A stretch of 64,000 bases of DNA. It comes from an uncultured Collinsella sp. Its GTDB lineage: Bacteria > Actinomycetota > Coriobacteriia > Coriobacteriales > Coriobacteriaceae. A model generated the notes under the pieces. It was not told the DNA's origin. It saw nothing but the letters and a program-made list of their open reading frames with translations, and searched no databases. Position 1 is the stretch's first letter. The number at the start of each line of letters is the position of its first letter. The stretch spans positions 1 through 64,000 of the forward strand of contig CATXID010000002.1 of assembly GCA_958369225.1 (NCBI GenBank), written 5' to 3'. A program made the translations under genes and the position numbers. Below are positions 51,498 through 59,347 of the stretch, one piece after another.

Positions 51498-53720
51498 CTA
51501 CACGATTTGATTCACGTGCGTCTCGTCGTCGAACTTGGCGGCGCCGGGCTCAACATCCTGGGGAGCGGCGGCGTCCACCAGAGCCTGCTTGAGCTCGGTG
51601 TACTGACGCTCCACCTCGCCCTCTGCCCAAACCTGGTCGGCAATGGCGTCGACCTGGCAGGCGGAGAACTTGTCCTCGGGCGTGTGCGAGACCGGGTCGA
51701 CCTTGTGCATGGTCAGCTCGTTGCACTTGCCGATCCACCACTGGTAGGTCATATAGACCGTGCCCTTGTTGATACGGTCGCTCACGTCGGCGCGGCTGTA
51801 TACCTGGCCGCGGCGGCTGTGAATCGAGACGATGTCGCCGTTCTTGATACCGCGCGCCTGGGCGTCCGCGGGATTCATGCGGACAAAGCCGGGCTCGTCG
51901 GCAAGCAGCGCCAGCGTCTTGCAGTTGCCGGTCATCGAGCGGCAGCTGTAGTGGCCGACCTCGCGGACGGTGCACAGGATGAGCGGGTACTCATCGTCGG
52001 GAAGCTCGGAGGGCGCCTCCCAGTCGTGCGCCATCAGGTTGGCGCGGCCGTCCTTGGTGGTGAACTTGCCACCAGCGAACATGTCGGCCGTGCCGTGGTC
52101 GTTCACATCGGTGCTCTTGACCGGCCACTGGGCGTAACCGCCCTCGGGAGCCATCTTCTCGTAGGTTGCGCCCACAAAGTTGGGGCACAGGCTAATGCAC
52201 TCGTTCCAGATCTGCTCGGTGTTGTCGTAGTGCATGGGGTAGCCCATGCGCGTGGACAGGTCCGCGAAGATCTCCCAGTCGTGGCGGCACTCGCCCTTGG
52301 GCGGAACGGCCGCGTCAAAGTGCTGGAAGCTACGGTCGGATGCGGTAAAGACACCCTCGTGCTCGCCCCAAGAGGTGGCAGGCAGGATGACGTCGGCGAG
52401 CATGGTCGTCTGCGTCATAAAGATGTCCTGGCAAATGAACAGATCCAGCTCGGAGAGCGTCTTGCGCATACCGGCCGAATCGGGCTCGGTCTGCACCGGG
52501 TCCTCGCCGTAGTTGTAGAAGCAGTGCACCTTGCCCTCGTCGACCAGGTGACCCAGGTCGGTGAGCTTGTAGCCCTCCTCGAGCGGGAGCTTTTCCTCGG
52601 GCACGCCCCAAGCCTTGGCAAACTTGGCGCGAGCGGCGGGGTCGGTGACTTTCTGGTAGCCAGGGTACAGGTTGGGCAGCATGCCCATATCGCAGGAGCC
52701 CTGAACGTTGTTCTGGCCACGCACGGGCGCGAGGCCGGAGTTGGGTTTGCCGATCTGGCCGGCAACGCAGGCGATGGAGGCGATGGTGTGCACCGTCTTC
52801 AGGTTCTGCTTCTGCTGGCATACGCCCATGCCCCAGCCAATGATGGCAGAAGGCTTCGCCGTGGCGTACATTTCGGCAGCTTGGTGGATCAGCGCGGGAT
52901 CGACACCCGTGATGTCCTGTACGGATTCGGGAGTGTAGTTCTTGATGGTCTCCCACCACTCGTCAAAGCCGTTCGTGTGCTCGGCGACGAATTCTTTGTC
53001 GTAGAGGCCATCGTTGACCAGACAGTTGGCAAAGGCGTTGAGGAACGCAACATTGCAACCGTTCTTGATCGGAAGGTAGAGGTCGGCGATACGCGCGGTT
53101 TCGATATGGCGCGGGTCGGCGACGATGATCTTGCAACCCTTTTCTTTGGCTCGCACGATACGCCTTGCGACGATGGGGTGCGAATCGGCAGGGTTATAGC
53201 CGAAGAGGAAAATGCAGCCCGCATCCTCCATACCGGGGATGGAGCATGACATGCAACCTGAACCAACCGTGTCCATCAGACCGAGGACAGTAGGGCCGTG
53301 TCAAGTACGGGCGCAGTTGTCCACGCTGTGGGTGCCGATGCACGCACGCGTAAACTTCTGCATGACGTAGTTCGCCTCATTGCCGCCGCCTCGCGAAGAG
53401 CCGGTGGTCATGACAGCGTTAGGACCATATTCGTCAATTATGGCCTGCATCTTAGATGCGGTGAAATCCAGTGCCTCGTCCCAGCTTACGCGCTCAAGAT
53501 CCGCGCCCTTGGTGCGGCGGATCATCGGGTGCAGTACGCGAGGAGTCAAGATCTTGGTGTCGTTGATGAAGTCGTAGCCGCTCATGCCCTTAAGGCACAG
53601 CTCGCCCTGATTGGTGATGCCGTTGAGCGGTTCGGTACCCACGACCTGGCCGTTTTGGACCAGGAGGTTAAACTGGCAACCGGCGCCGCAGTACGGGCAG
53701 ATCACTTTATGCTTCTCCAT
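51498..53720 (-). CDS. fdhF: Formate dehydrogenase H, selenocysteine-containing
   Basis: A 740-residue molybdopterin enzyme oxidising formate to CO2. C8, C11, C15 (CPYCGAGC) and a later LCLKG cysteine bind 4Fe-4S. An in-frame TGA at 53301-53303 is codon 140 and reads DNCARTUHGPTVLGL, matching Sec140-His141 of E. coli FdhF. After it come GCMSCSIPGMEDAGCIFLFGYNP and the usual four-domain fold. ATG 53720 has GGAGGGTG. The gene appears as two open frames unless TGA is read as Sec. It is the second gene of the formate hydrogenlyase operon. Confidence 0.96.
53267..53290 (-). promoter_or_regulatory. SECIS element of fdhF
   Basis: TGTCC and GGACA form a stem with loop TCGGTCTGAT. The GGTC starts 18 nt after the TGA, exactly the spacing of the E. 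coli fdhF SECIS, whose loop also contains GGTCTG. Confidence 0.85.
53301..53303 (-). other. Selenocysteine codon (TGA) of fdhF
   Basis: Codon 140 of fdhF. The frame is open on both sides and family residues flank it (CAR-T-U-HGP). Confidence 0.95.
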
Positions 53721-53743
53721 GACACCCTCCTTCCTTTCTCTGC

Positions 53744-53759
53744 TACCGATTAATCGGTA
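53744..53759. promoter_or_regulatory. Perfect 16-bp palindrome before fdhF
   Basis: TACCGATTAATCGGTA lies 24 bp before the fdhF start codon, between the ferredoxin gene and fdhF. It could be a regulator site giving fdhF its own control. No clear promoter boxes accompany it. Confidence 0.4.
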
Positions 53760-53796
53760 CGTATTTGACAATCGTTGGGCTTGTATGGCCGCCCGC

Positions 53797-54315
53797 CTAC
53801 GCCTCGTTTTCGATGGTGGCGCGGGCACGCTCGGCAGTCAGCTCCGCCAGGCGCTCCTCGTCTACCAGGGTGAGGCCCTTGGTCGGGCACGCCTCGGCAC
53901 ACGCCGGACCGCCGGGACGGTTCACGCACAGGTCACACTTGAGCACGAAGCTCTTGGTCTGCGAACCCACGCGCACGTCGCCCATCAAGACGGGGACCTG
54001 CGTGGTCGCCACGCTCACGGCGCCAAAGGGGCAGGCCATGACGCAGCTCTTGCAGCCGATGCAGTTGTCCTCGTTGACGCCGATGCGATGGTTCTTTGGA
54101 TCAAAGAACAAGGCGCCCGTGGGGCAGGCCTTGGCGCACGGGGCGTCCTCGCAGTGATGGCAAGCCACCGGTGCGGAGATCTCGTAGGTGCGCGTCACGC
54201 GTAGGCGCGGCGCGGCGATGTCGCCGGGGATGTCGTGCGCCTCGATGCACGCCGCCATACAGGTTTGGCACCCAATGCAGCGCGAGGAATCGGCTACGAC
54301 TCGTTTATTGCCCAT
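53797..54315 (-). CDS. 4Fe-4S electron-transfer protein, HydN/HycB-like
   Basis: A 172-residue polyferredoxin, first gene of the formate hydrogenlyase operon. Four clusters: CIGCQTCMAACIEAH, CHHCEDAPCAKACP, CIGCKSCVMACPFGA and CDLCVNRPGGPACAEACP. It resembles HydN, which helps FdhF function in E. coli, and is a shorter paralog of the subunit at 50.8 kb. ATG 54315 has GGAGGGAGTG; the frame is open further upstream without motifs. Confidence 0.88.
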   Translation of the reverse strand: MGNKRVVADSSRCIGCQTCMAACIEAHDIPGDIAAPRLRVTRTYEISAPVACHHCEDAPCAKACPTGALFFDPKNHRIGVNEDNCIGCKSCVMACPFGAVSVATTQVPVLMGDVRVGSQTKSFVLKCDLCVNRPGGPACAEACPTKGLTLVDEERLAELTAERARATIENEA

Positions 54316-54743
54316 GTTGTTCACTCCCTCCTGAATCCCTTGCTGGAGAGATCCTGTCGACGTTGCCCCAAGCCGCCCGTGACCTGGCATCGGCGTATCG
54401 AATGCATGCGGCGAAACAGACACTCGATAGAATTTCTCCAACGGTATACAGGTTGAATATACGCAGTTGCAGGGGGCAAACTTGAGCATAGGCCCTGCAA
54501 TACGGGTGTATTGCAGGGATATGGGCAGGTTGGAATTATTCTCGATAGGATATAAAGGCGAGTGTATTACACGCGTACGCCCAAGAAAAATTTCACGCTC
54601 GCTTCTGAAGGATGTAGTACGTTTGTAATATTGTTCACACTCGATTACTCTAGTGCAATAAAGTAGTGGTTATAAGATTGGCCATTATTAGCCGATGCCG
54701 TATTTGACTATTCAAATTGCACGCTCATTAAGGGAGGCCAGTG
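54316..54743. promoter_or_regulatory. Divergent control region between the hydrogenlyase operon and the toxin-antitoxin pair
   Basis: No gene is credible here. CCCTGCAATAC (54493-54503) and GTATTGCAGGG (54508-54518) form an 11-bp dyad with a GGGT spacer, and a third TTGCAGGG half-site lies at 54468-54475. The stretch 54520-54720 is AT-rich with several TATA-like boxes, but I find no -35/-10 pair with good spacing on either strand and no -24/-12 sigma-54 motif. Confidence 0.55.
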
Positions 54744-55067
54744 ATGTCATCGACTCAAAAACGAGCCATCCTGCAGGTGCGCATTCGCGAGGAAGACAAG
54801 CAGCATGCCGAGCGTCTCTACGACGCCATGGGCACATCGCTCGCCGAGGCCGTGCGCCTTTTTGTCGCGCAGAGCATTTTGATGCGCAAGCTTCCCTTTC
54901 AGCCGGTCGCCGTGCGCTCAAAGGACGGCACCGCCGCCTATGGGTCGCTCAAAGCATATGGTGACCCCAATCGCCGCTCCGAGGAGCGCAATGCCTGGAT
55001 TGAGTACCTTGCTACAGAAAGCGACGATTCGGTTTTGGGTCCCGAGGAAGTAGATATCCATGAGTAG
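54744..55067 (+). CDS. RelB/DinJ-family antitoxin
   Basis: A 107-residue protein with an N-terminal ribbon-helix-helix DNA-binding motif (KRAILQVRIREEDKQHAERLYDAMGTSLAEAVRLFVAQS) and a polar C-terminal tail that would wrap the toxin. ATG 54744 follows AAGGGAGG by six bases; a GTG one codon earlier is possible. It overlaps the toxin gene by eight bases, the usual antitoxin-first order, and probably represses its own promoter. Confidence 0.82.
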   Translation: MSSTQKRAILQVRIREEDKQHAERLYDAMGTSLAEAVRLFVAQSILMRKLPFQPVAVRSKDGTAAYGSLKAYGDPNRRSEERNAWIEYLATESDDSVLGPEEVDIHE

Positions 55068-55515
55068 CACCATCATCGACGAGACCGTCATCCTGCGCTA
55101 TCTGCTCGACGACGACGAGGTCCTGTCACCGCGCGCCGCAAAGGTCATCGCCACGCGCACCGCACGTGTCTACCCCGAAATCATCACGCGCGTCGTGGTC
55201 ACGCTGCGCGACGTCTATAAGGTTCCCCGCGTTGAGATTGCTGCGGCCATGAAAAGGCTGCTCGATGACGTCATGGTCGATGAGCCCACCGTTGTCGCCC
55301 TTGCCGTCAAACTCTTTGGCAAGACCCATATGGACTTTACCGACTGCCTCCTCGCAGCCCGAACCGCCATCTACAACGATGATGTCGTGAGCTTTGGCAA
55401 GCCCATCATCCAAGGCATGATCGATTACCGCCACAAGCGCCAAACCGCAGCCGAAGCCCGCAGCCGAAGCACCGACTCCACCATCGACAAGCTCCGCCAC
55501 CACGGTCGCCACTAG
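55060..55515 (+). CDS. PIN-domain toxin (VapC-like ribonuclease)
   Basis: A 151-residue protein. The first 130 residues fit the PIN fold: D near residue 7 in STIIDETVILRYLL, EII near residue 40, and MDFTDCLLAARTA and NDDVVSFGK carrying the later acidic residues. Such toxins cleave tRNA or rRNA. The C-terminal 25 residues are basic and unmatched. Pairing with a RelB-type antitoxin rather than a VapB is a mixed arrangement. A 279-bp palindromic element starts 15 nt after the stop codon. Confidence 0.78.
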   Translation: MSSTIIDETVILRYLLDDDEVLSPRAAKVIATRTARVYPEIITRVVVTLRDVYKVPRVEIAAAMKRLLDDVMVDEPTVVALAVKLFGKTHMDFTDCLLAARTAIYNDDVVSFGKPIIQGMIDYRHKRQTAAEARSRSTDSTIDKLRHHGRH

Positions 55516-55530
55516 CCCCATCCCACCCTA

Positions 55531-55809
55531 AGTTGCGGTGAAATAGTTCCTGTTTTCAAGCTTCCATAGGCCTTTTAGGAACTATTCCACCGCAACTTCC
55601 AGTTTGGCCATCCGAAACCGGCAGCCTTGGACCGCGAATCACACCGTTCGCCACGAAATGGGCCCATCTACTACGTTTAACCGATTGCCCTCAACCATAC
55701 CGAAATCCGAAAAATCAAAACCGCTGGTAGACGGCTTGCCGATTTTCCGAAAATGCGGCTATGGTCGACCCCTGCAGGCCAAACGTAGTAGATGGGCCGC
55801 TTTCGTGGC
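55531..55809 (+). repeat. 279-bp composite palindromic element, copy after the PIN toxin
   Basis: The 67-bp palindrome 55531-55597 (arms AGTTGCGGTGAAATAGTTCC and GGAACTATTCCACCGCAACT) is followed by a 52-bp spacer and a 160-bp palindrome 55650-55809 with CTACTACGTTT arms. Its reverse complement aligns along its full length with 32892-33171, including the spacer and the inner CCGTCTACC(A/T)G hairpin. TAGCCCCATCCCA occurs on both sides, at about 55513 and 55883. A lone half-arm of the short palindrome lies at about 55935-55961. No gene is seen between 55516 and the tRNAs. Confidence 0.88.
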
Positions 55810-56006
55810 TCAGCACCGAACCAGTCATTTTGAACAGGGCTTTTTGACCACATTTGCCAGCCAATCGCTAGAGCAATCAAATAGCCCCATCCCAAATTAG
55901 CTACCCGACCTTCAGTGGGTTCGCAAAAGCCAATAGACAGTCCGTATTTCACCGGAACTTAGGAGGGGCGCGGGGCGGCATCGATTCCCGTGCCCCGTAC
56001 ACTTAC

Positions 56007-56043
56007 GAAAATGGCTCTGGTCCCAATAGGAACCAGAGCCATT
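56007..56043 (-). terminator. Terminator after the tRNA-Gly 3' end duplicate
   Basis: AATGGCTCTGGT and ACCAGAGCCATT form a 12-bp stem followed by TTTTCG on the minus strand. It is a duplicate, in better repair, of the terminator at 56207-56244. Confidence 0.75.
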
Positions 56044-56049
56044 CGTCTA

Positions 56050-56275
56050 TCTTATGGAGCGGGCGACGGGAAGTCCAAGGATTTGCTTCGCAAATCCTTG
56101 TTTCGCTGCGGGCCTTCGGCCCTTGCGTGCTGCGCTGGAAAATGCTCACGCATTTTCTCAGCTCCGCACCCTGGCGGGTTCGATTCCCGTCGCCCGGCGC
56201 GTAAACGAAAACAGCTCTGATCCCCAAAGGAAACCAAAGCCGTTAAAACAATTCTTATGGAGCGGGCGACGGGAA
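56050..56275. repeat. 23-bp direct repeat of the tRNA-Gly 3' end flanking a cruciform element
   Basis: TCTTATGGAGCGGGCGACGG plus GAA occurs at 56050-56072 and 56253-56275; the second copy is the 3' end of tRNA-Gly (minus strand) with its CCA. Such a duplication is the usual scar of integration at a tRNA 3' end. Between lies a 139-bp element whose 13-bp outer stem (56060-56072 with 56184-56196) encloses three hairpins: AAGGATTTG/CAAATCCTT, GGGCC/GGCCC and GAAAATG/CATTTTC. Confidence 0.8.
56207..56244 (-). terminator. tRNA-Gly terminator
   Basis: AACGGCTTTGGTTTCC pairs imperfectly with GGGGATCAGAGCTGTT, followed by TTTCG on the minus strand, 13 bp after the tRNA-Gly CCA. Confidence 0.7.
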
Positions 56276-56331
56276 TCGAACCCGCGTCATCAGCTTGGAA
56301 GGCTGGGGTTCTACCATTGAACTACGCCCGC
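56258..56331 (-). tRNA. tRNA-Gly (anticodon UCC)
   Basis: The 74-nt gene has an encoded CCA. Acceptor GCGGGCG, D-loop AATGGTAGAA, anticodon loop CTTCCAA with TCC, T-loop GTTCGATTC. The lowest anticodon-stem pair is a C-A mismatch. It is the second gene of a Pro-Gly tRNA unit. Confidence 0.95.
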
Positions 56332-56337
56332 AAGATA

Positions 56338-56414
56338 TGGTCGGGACGACAGGATTTGAACCTGCGACATCCTGCTCCCAAAGCAGGCGCGCTACCAAAC
56401 TGCGCCACGTCCCG
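56338..56414 (-). tRNA. tRNA-Pro (anticodon UGG)
   Basis: The 77-nt gene has an encoded CCA. Acceptor CGGGACG pairs with CGTCCCG, anticodon loop is TTTGGGA (TGG), T-loop GTTCAAATC. It lies six bases from tRNA-Gly and shares its promoter. Confidence 0.96.
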
Positions 56415-56465
56415 AAGGTGTTGAGCAGCTAAGGTCTAAACCTTGCGTGTCCCAAAGCGAAGGAA

Positions 56466-56494
56466 ATTATAGGGGAGACTCCCCGCCTGTGCAA
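56466..56494 (-). promoter_or_regulatory. Promoter of the tRNA-Pro/tRNA-Gly unit
   Basis: On the minus strand TTGCAC (56494-56489) and TATAAT (56471-56466) are separated by 17 bp. The spacer itself contains a GGGGAG/CTCCCC dyad. Confidence 0.85.
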
Positions 56495-56505
56495 GCATTG
56501 ATGCC

Positions 56506-57864
56506 TTAGCTCCTCGAATGTGCAACAAAACGACTATGGAGCAGGCCAATCACAAAGGCAACTACGGCGACCGGCGCCCACGCGGCACCGATATCCGCCA
56601 GCGGCAGCACATCAAACGGTAGCCACGCGCCCGCAAAGAACGCGTCGCGGACCGAGGTGATCACACTCTGCACGGCAACCACGCCGCCGACCCAGACCCA
56701 CACCTGCGGATGCGCATCGCAAAAGCCGTGCACCAGGCCCATCAGTACCAGCACGATGGCAACGGGATACAAGGCGTTGAGCATGGGCACCGAGAACATG
56801 AGGATCATGTCGAGGCCCACGTTGGAGAGTACGCACGAAAACGCCGCGAACACAAAGGCAAGAATCGCAAAGGGGCGGCGCATGGCCTCCTCGGAAGCCT
56901 CCGCTCCCCCTTTAACCACATACGTCTCGCAGAAGTAGCGCGAGCAGCAGCTGATAAGGCCGATGCACACGTTCATGCAGGCGAGGAAGAAAATCGCAAA
57001 GACGACAACCGTGCCAGCAAGGCCAAAGTGCATAGAGGCCGAACGGGCGAGGATGGCGGCACCGTTGGTAGCATCGGGCATAACCGTGCCGAGCTGCATG
57101 CCGGCAAGCGCCAGGCCGCAGTAGATGATGGCCATGAGCACGCCAGCGATCACACCGGAGCGCGAGATCTCGAAGGCCACGCGCTTGTCATCGGTCACGC
57201 CCAGCTCGTGGATAGTCTCGGCGATGATAATGCCAAAGGCGAGCGACGCGAGCAGGTCCATGGTCTGATAGCCAGTCAGAAAGCCCTGCACGGCAGCGCC
57301 TGCATCGTAGGGAGCCTGAGGCGCGGCAGCGGGACCCAGCGGCGAGATCACGGCAGCACCCACGACCAGCACGATGAGTGCAATGAGCGCGGGGCCCGTA
57401 ATACGGCCGAGCACGCGTGTGATGACGCCTGGACGCAGCGTGAGCGCAAACGCGACGATAAAGAAGCCAACGGCAAACACCAGACGTGCCGTGCCGAGCG
57501 AAACGCCCTCGGGTAGCAGCGGCACCAGCATTTCGAACGCCGTAGAGCTTGTGCGCGGAATGGCCAGGCACGGACCGATGGCCAGGTAGACCGCCGCAAC
57601 GAAGAATTCGCCAAACTTAGGATGCACACGCCCGGCCAGCTCTCGGGCCGTGCCAGCGAGCGCGACGGCGATAAATCCCATAACGGGCAGACCGATAGCG
57701 GCAATCAAAAAGCCGATCATGGCAACCGGCGTGGCAGAACCTGCCTGCAGCGCCAGCAGCGGCGGAATAATGAGGTTACCGGCGCCAAAGAGCATCGAGA
57801 ACAGCGCAATGCCGACGGTAACGACATGGTCGGAACGCAGACCGCGCGGGGCGGATGAAGCCAT
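56506..57864 (-). CDS. brnQ: Branched-chain amino acid carrier, BrnQ/LivCS family
   Basis: A 452-residue membrane transporter with about 12 helices that imports Leu, Ile and Val with cations. VTVGIALFSMLFGAGNLIIPPLLA is the family start, and GPCLAIPRTSSTAFEMLV and GYQTMDLLASLAFGIIIAETI are diagnostic. ATG 57864 has AAAGGTG. It is monocistronic; a hairpin terminator lies between it and the upstream selenium operon, and the tRNA promoter lies just past its stop codon. Confidence 0.92.
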   Translation of the reverse strand: MASSAPRGLRSDHVVTVGIALFSMLFGAGNLIIPPLLALQAGSATPVAMIGFLIAAIGLPVMGFIAVALAGTARELAGRVHPKFGEFFVAAVYLAIGPCLAIPRTSSTAFEMLVPLLPEGVSLGTARLVFAVGFFIVAFALTLRPGVITRVLGRITGPALIALIVLVVGAAVISPLGPAAAPQAPYDAGAAVQGFLTGYQTMDLLASLAFGIIIAETIHELGVTDDKRVAFEISRSGVIAGVLMAIIYCGLALAGMQLGTVMPDATNGAAILARSASMHFGLAGTVVVFAIFFLACMNVCIGLISCCSRYFCETYVVKGGAEASEEAMRRPFAILAFVFAAFSCVLSNVGLDMILMFSVPMLNALYPVAIVLVLMGLVHGFCDAHPQVWVWVGGVVAVQSVITSVRDAFFAGAWLPFDVLPLADIGAAWAPVAVVAFVIGLLHSRFVAHSRS

Positions 57865-57887
57865 AGGCACACCTTTCGGGTCGAAAC

Positions 57888-57917
57888 AAAAACGGGACGG
57901 GCAAAATACCCGTCCCG
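57888..57917 (-). terminator. Terminator of the selenium operon
   Basis: CGGGACGGG and CCCGTCCCG are perfect 9-bp arms followed by TTTTTG on the minus strand, 23 bp after the cysteine-desulfurase-like gene. Confidence 0.88.
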
Positions 57918-57940
57918 CAAGTATAAACGGTCCAGCAGCT

Positions 57941-59080
57941 TTAGCAGGCTAAATTGCGCAGAGCATCGATAGCCGTGTCGACTTCTTCGGTCGTGTTGAA
58001 ATACCCAAACGAGAAGCGGACGACACCCTGGCGCTCGGTACCTAACGCGCGGTGCATGAGCGGAGCGCAATGGGCACCGGGGCGCGTCGCAATCCCCCAC
58101 CCTTGCATGAGCGCGTCCGAAATCTCGGCAGAGTCGATATCGCCCACGTTGAGCGACACGATCGCCGAGCGCGCAGGTTGGTCAAACGCACCGTAAAGTA
58201 CAATGCTGGGGATTTCGCGAGCGCCGGAGAGGAAACGTTCGGCGAGTGCGCGTTCGTGAGCTGCAATCGTCTCCACCCCGCCCCGGGCCTCGATAAAGTC
58301 GAGACCGGCAGAAAGTCCCGCGATGCCGTGACCGTTGAGCGTGCCCGCCTCCAGGCGCGTGGGCCACTCAAGTGGCTGCAGTGGGTCAAAGCTGTGCACG
58401 CCCGTGCCGCCCATGGCCCACGGAGACACGTCAATGCCCTCCGCCACGGCCAGGCCGCCGGTGCCTTGGGGTCCCATGAGCCCCTTGTGGCCGGTAAAGC
58501 ACACAATGTCGAGCCCCATGGCATGCATATCGATACGCGCCGTGCCGGCAGACTGAGAGGCATCGACGATTACCAGCGCACCGGCCGCATGGGCCATGGC
58601 CGCCACGCGCGCAATGTCGACCGCGTTGCCGGTCACATTTGAGGCGTGCGTCACCACCACGGCACGTGTGCCCGGCGTCACCAGCCGCTCAAGCTCTTCG
58701 TAGTCGAGCGCACCGTTCGCGTCGCAGCCCGCATGCTCAACGGTCACACCCCGCTCCGCTGCCAGGCGGTTGAGCGGACGCAGCACGGAGTTGTGCTCGA
58801 GCACCGTCGTGACCACGCGGTCGCCGGGGCGCACCACCCCGTTGATGGCGGTGTTGAGCGCCGCGGTGGAGTTGGGCGTAAAACAAACATGGTCCGCCCT
58901 CGGGCAACCTAAAAGGCGCGCGAGCTTGGCACGGCAACCGTGAATCGTGCGAGCGGCATCGAGGGCACCCGACGTGGCGCCGCGCCCGGCATTGCCGAGC
59001 GAGCACATCGCCTGCGTCACGGCATCGATGACCGTCTGCGGCTTGTGCATGGTCGTCGCCGCGTTATCCAGGTAGATCAT
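57941..59080 (-). CDS. Cysteine desulfurase-like PLP aminotransferase, class V
   Basis: A 379-residue fold-type I enzyme. YLDNAATTMHKP is the start typical of cysteine desulfurases; FTGHKGLMGPQGTGGL has the PLP lysine, and RPGAHCAPLMHRALG the catalytic cysteine. It belongs to the group encoded with YedF and DUF3343 proteins, so a role in releasing or relaying selenium from selenocysteine is likely but unproven. ATG 59080 overlaps the DUF3343 TGA by one base and has GGAGG. It is the last gene of the selenium operon. Confidence 0.87.
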   Translation of the reverse strand: MIYLDNAATTMHKPQTVIDAVTQAMCSLGNAGRGATSGALDAARTIHGCRAKLARLLGCPRADHVCFTPNSTAALNTAINGVVRPGDRVVTTVLEHNSVLRPLNRLAAERGVTVEHAGCDANGALDYEELERLVTPGTRAVVVTHASNVTGNAVDIARVAAMAHAAGALVIVDASQSAGTARIDMHAMGLDIVCFTGHKGLMGPQGTGGLAVAEGIDVSPWAMGGTGVHSFDPLQPLEWPTRLEAGTLNGHGIAGLSAGLDFIEARGGVETIAAHERALAERFLSGAREIPSIVLYGAFDQPARSAIVSLNVGDIDSAEISDALMQGWGIATRPGAHCAPLMHRALGTERQGVVRFSFGYFNTTEEVDTAIDALRNLAC

Positions 59081-59328
59081 CACACGACCTCCCACATATC
59101 AATCACGGTATAGCCCTCGGTGGGAACGCCCGCCGCGGCGAGTTCGCCGCGCAGCAGCTCCTCATCGGCAGGCAACGCTTTCCACGCCAGGCCGCAGCCG
59201 GCAGCGACCTCCCCGGGCACGGGAATCGTTCGCCCGGGAAGGCCGCGCTCGATGCACAGAGACTCGCAGCCCATGGCGGCAGCCGTGGTGGGAAACGTGA
59301 TGACAAGCGCTGGGCGCTTCTCCCTCAT
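59080..59328 (-). CDS. DUF3343 protein, putative Se/S carrier
   Basis: An 82-residue protein consisting only of the DUF3343 fold (VITFPTTAAAMGCESLCIERGLPGRTIPVPGEV, then AAGCGLAWK). Two of its three cysteines are in the conserved positions. It lies between yedF and the desulfurase-like gene, where it could hand on persulfide or selenide. ATG 59328 has GGAG six bases upstream. A longer, Cys-rich paralog is at 31.4 kb beside mobA. Confidence 0.82.
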   Translation of the reverse strand: MREKRPALVITFPTTAAAMGCESLCIERGLPGRTIPVPGEVAAGCGLAWKALPADEELLRGELAAAGVPTEGYTVIDMWEVV

Positions 59329-59347
59329 GGCAACTCCAACCAATACG

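Noticed and set aside
54316..54743. Sigma-54 promoter for the formate hydrogenlyase operon
   Set aside because: I looked for a TGGCAC-N5-TTGC type -24/-12 motif on the minus strand and found none.
56058..56200. An additional tRNA gene
   Set aside because: It has tRNA-like ends, but the arms are inverted relative to each other and no anticodon arm of normal geometry exists.
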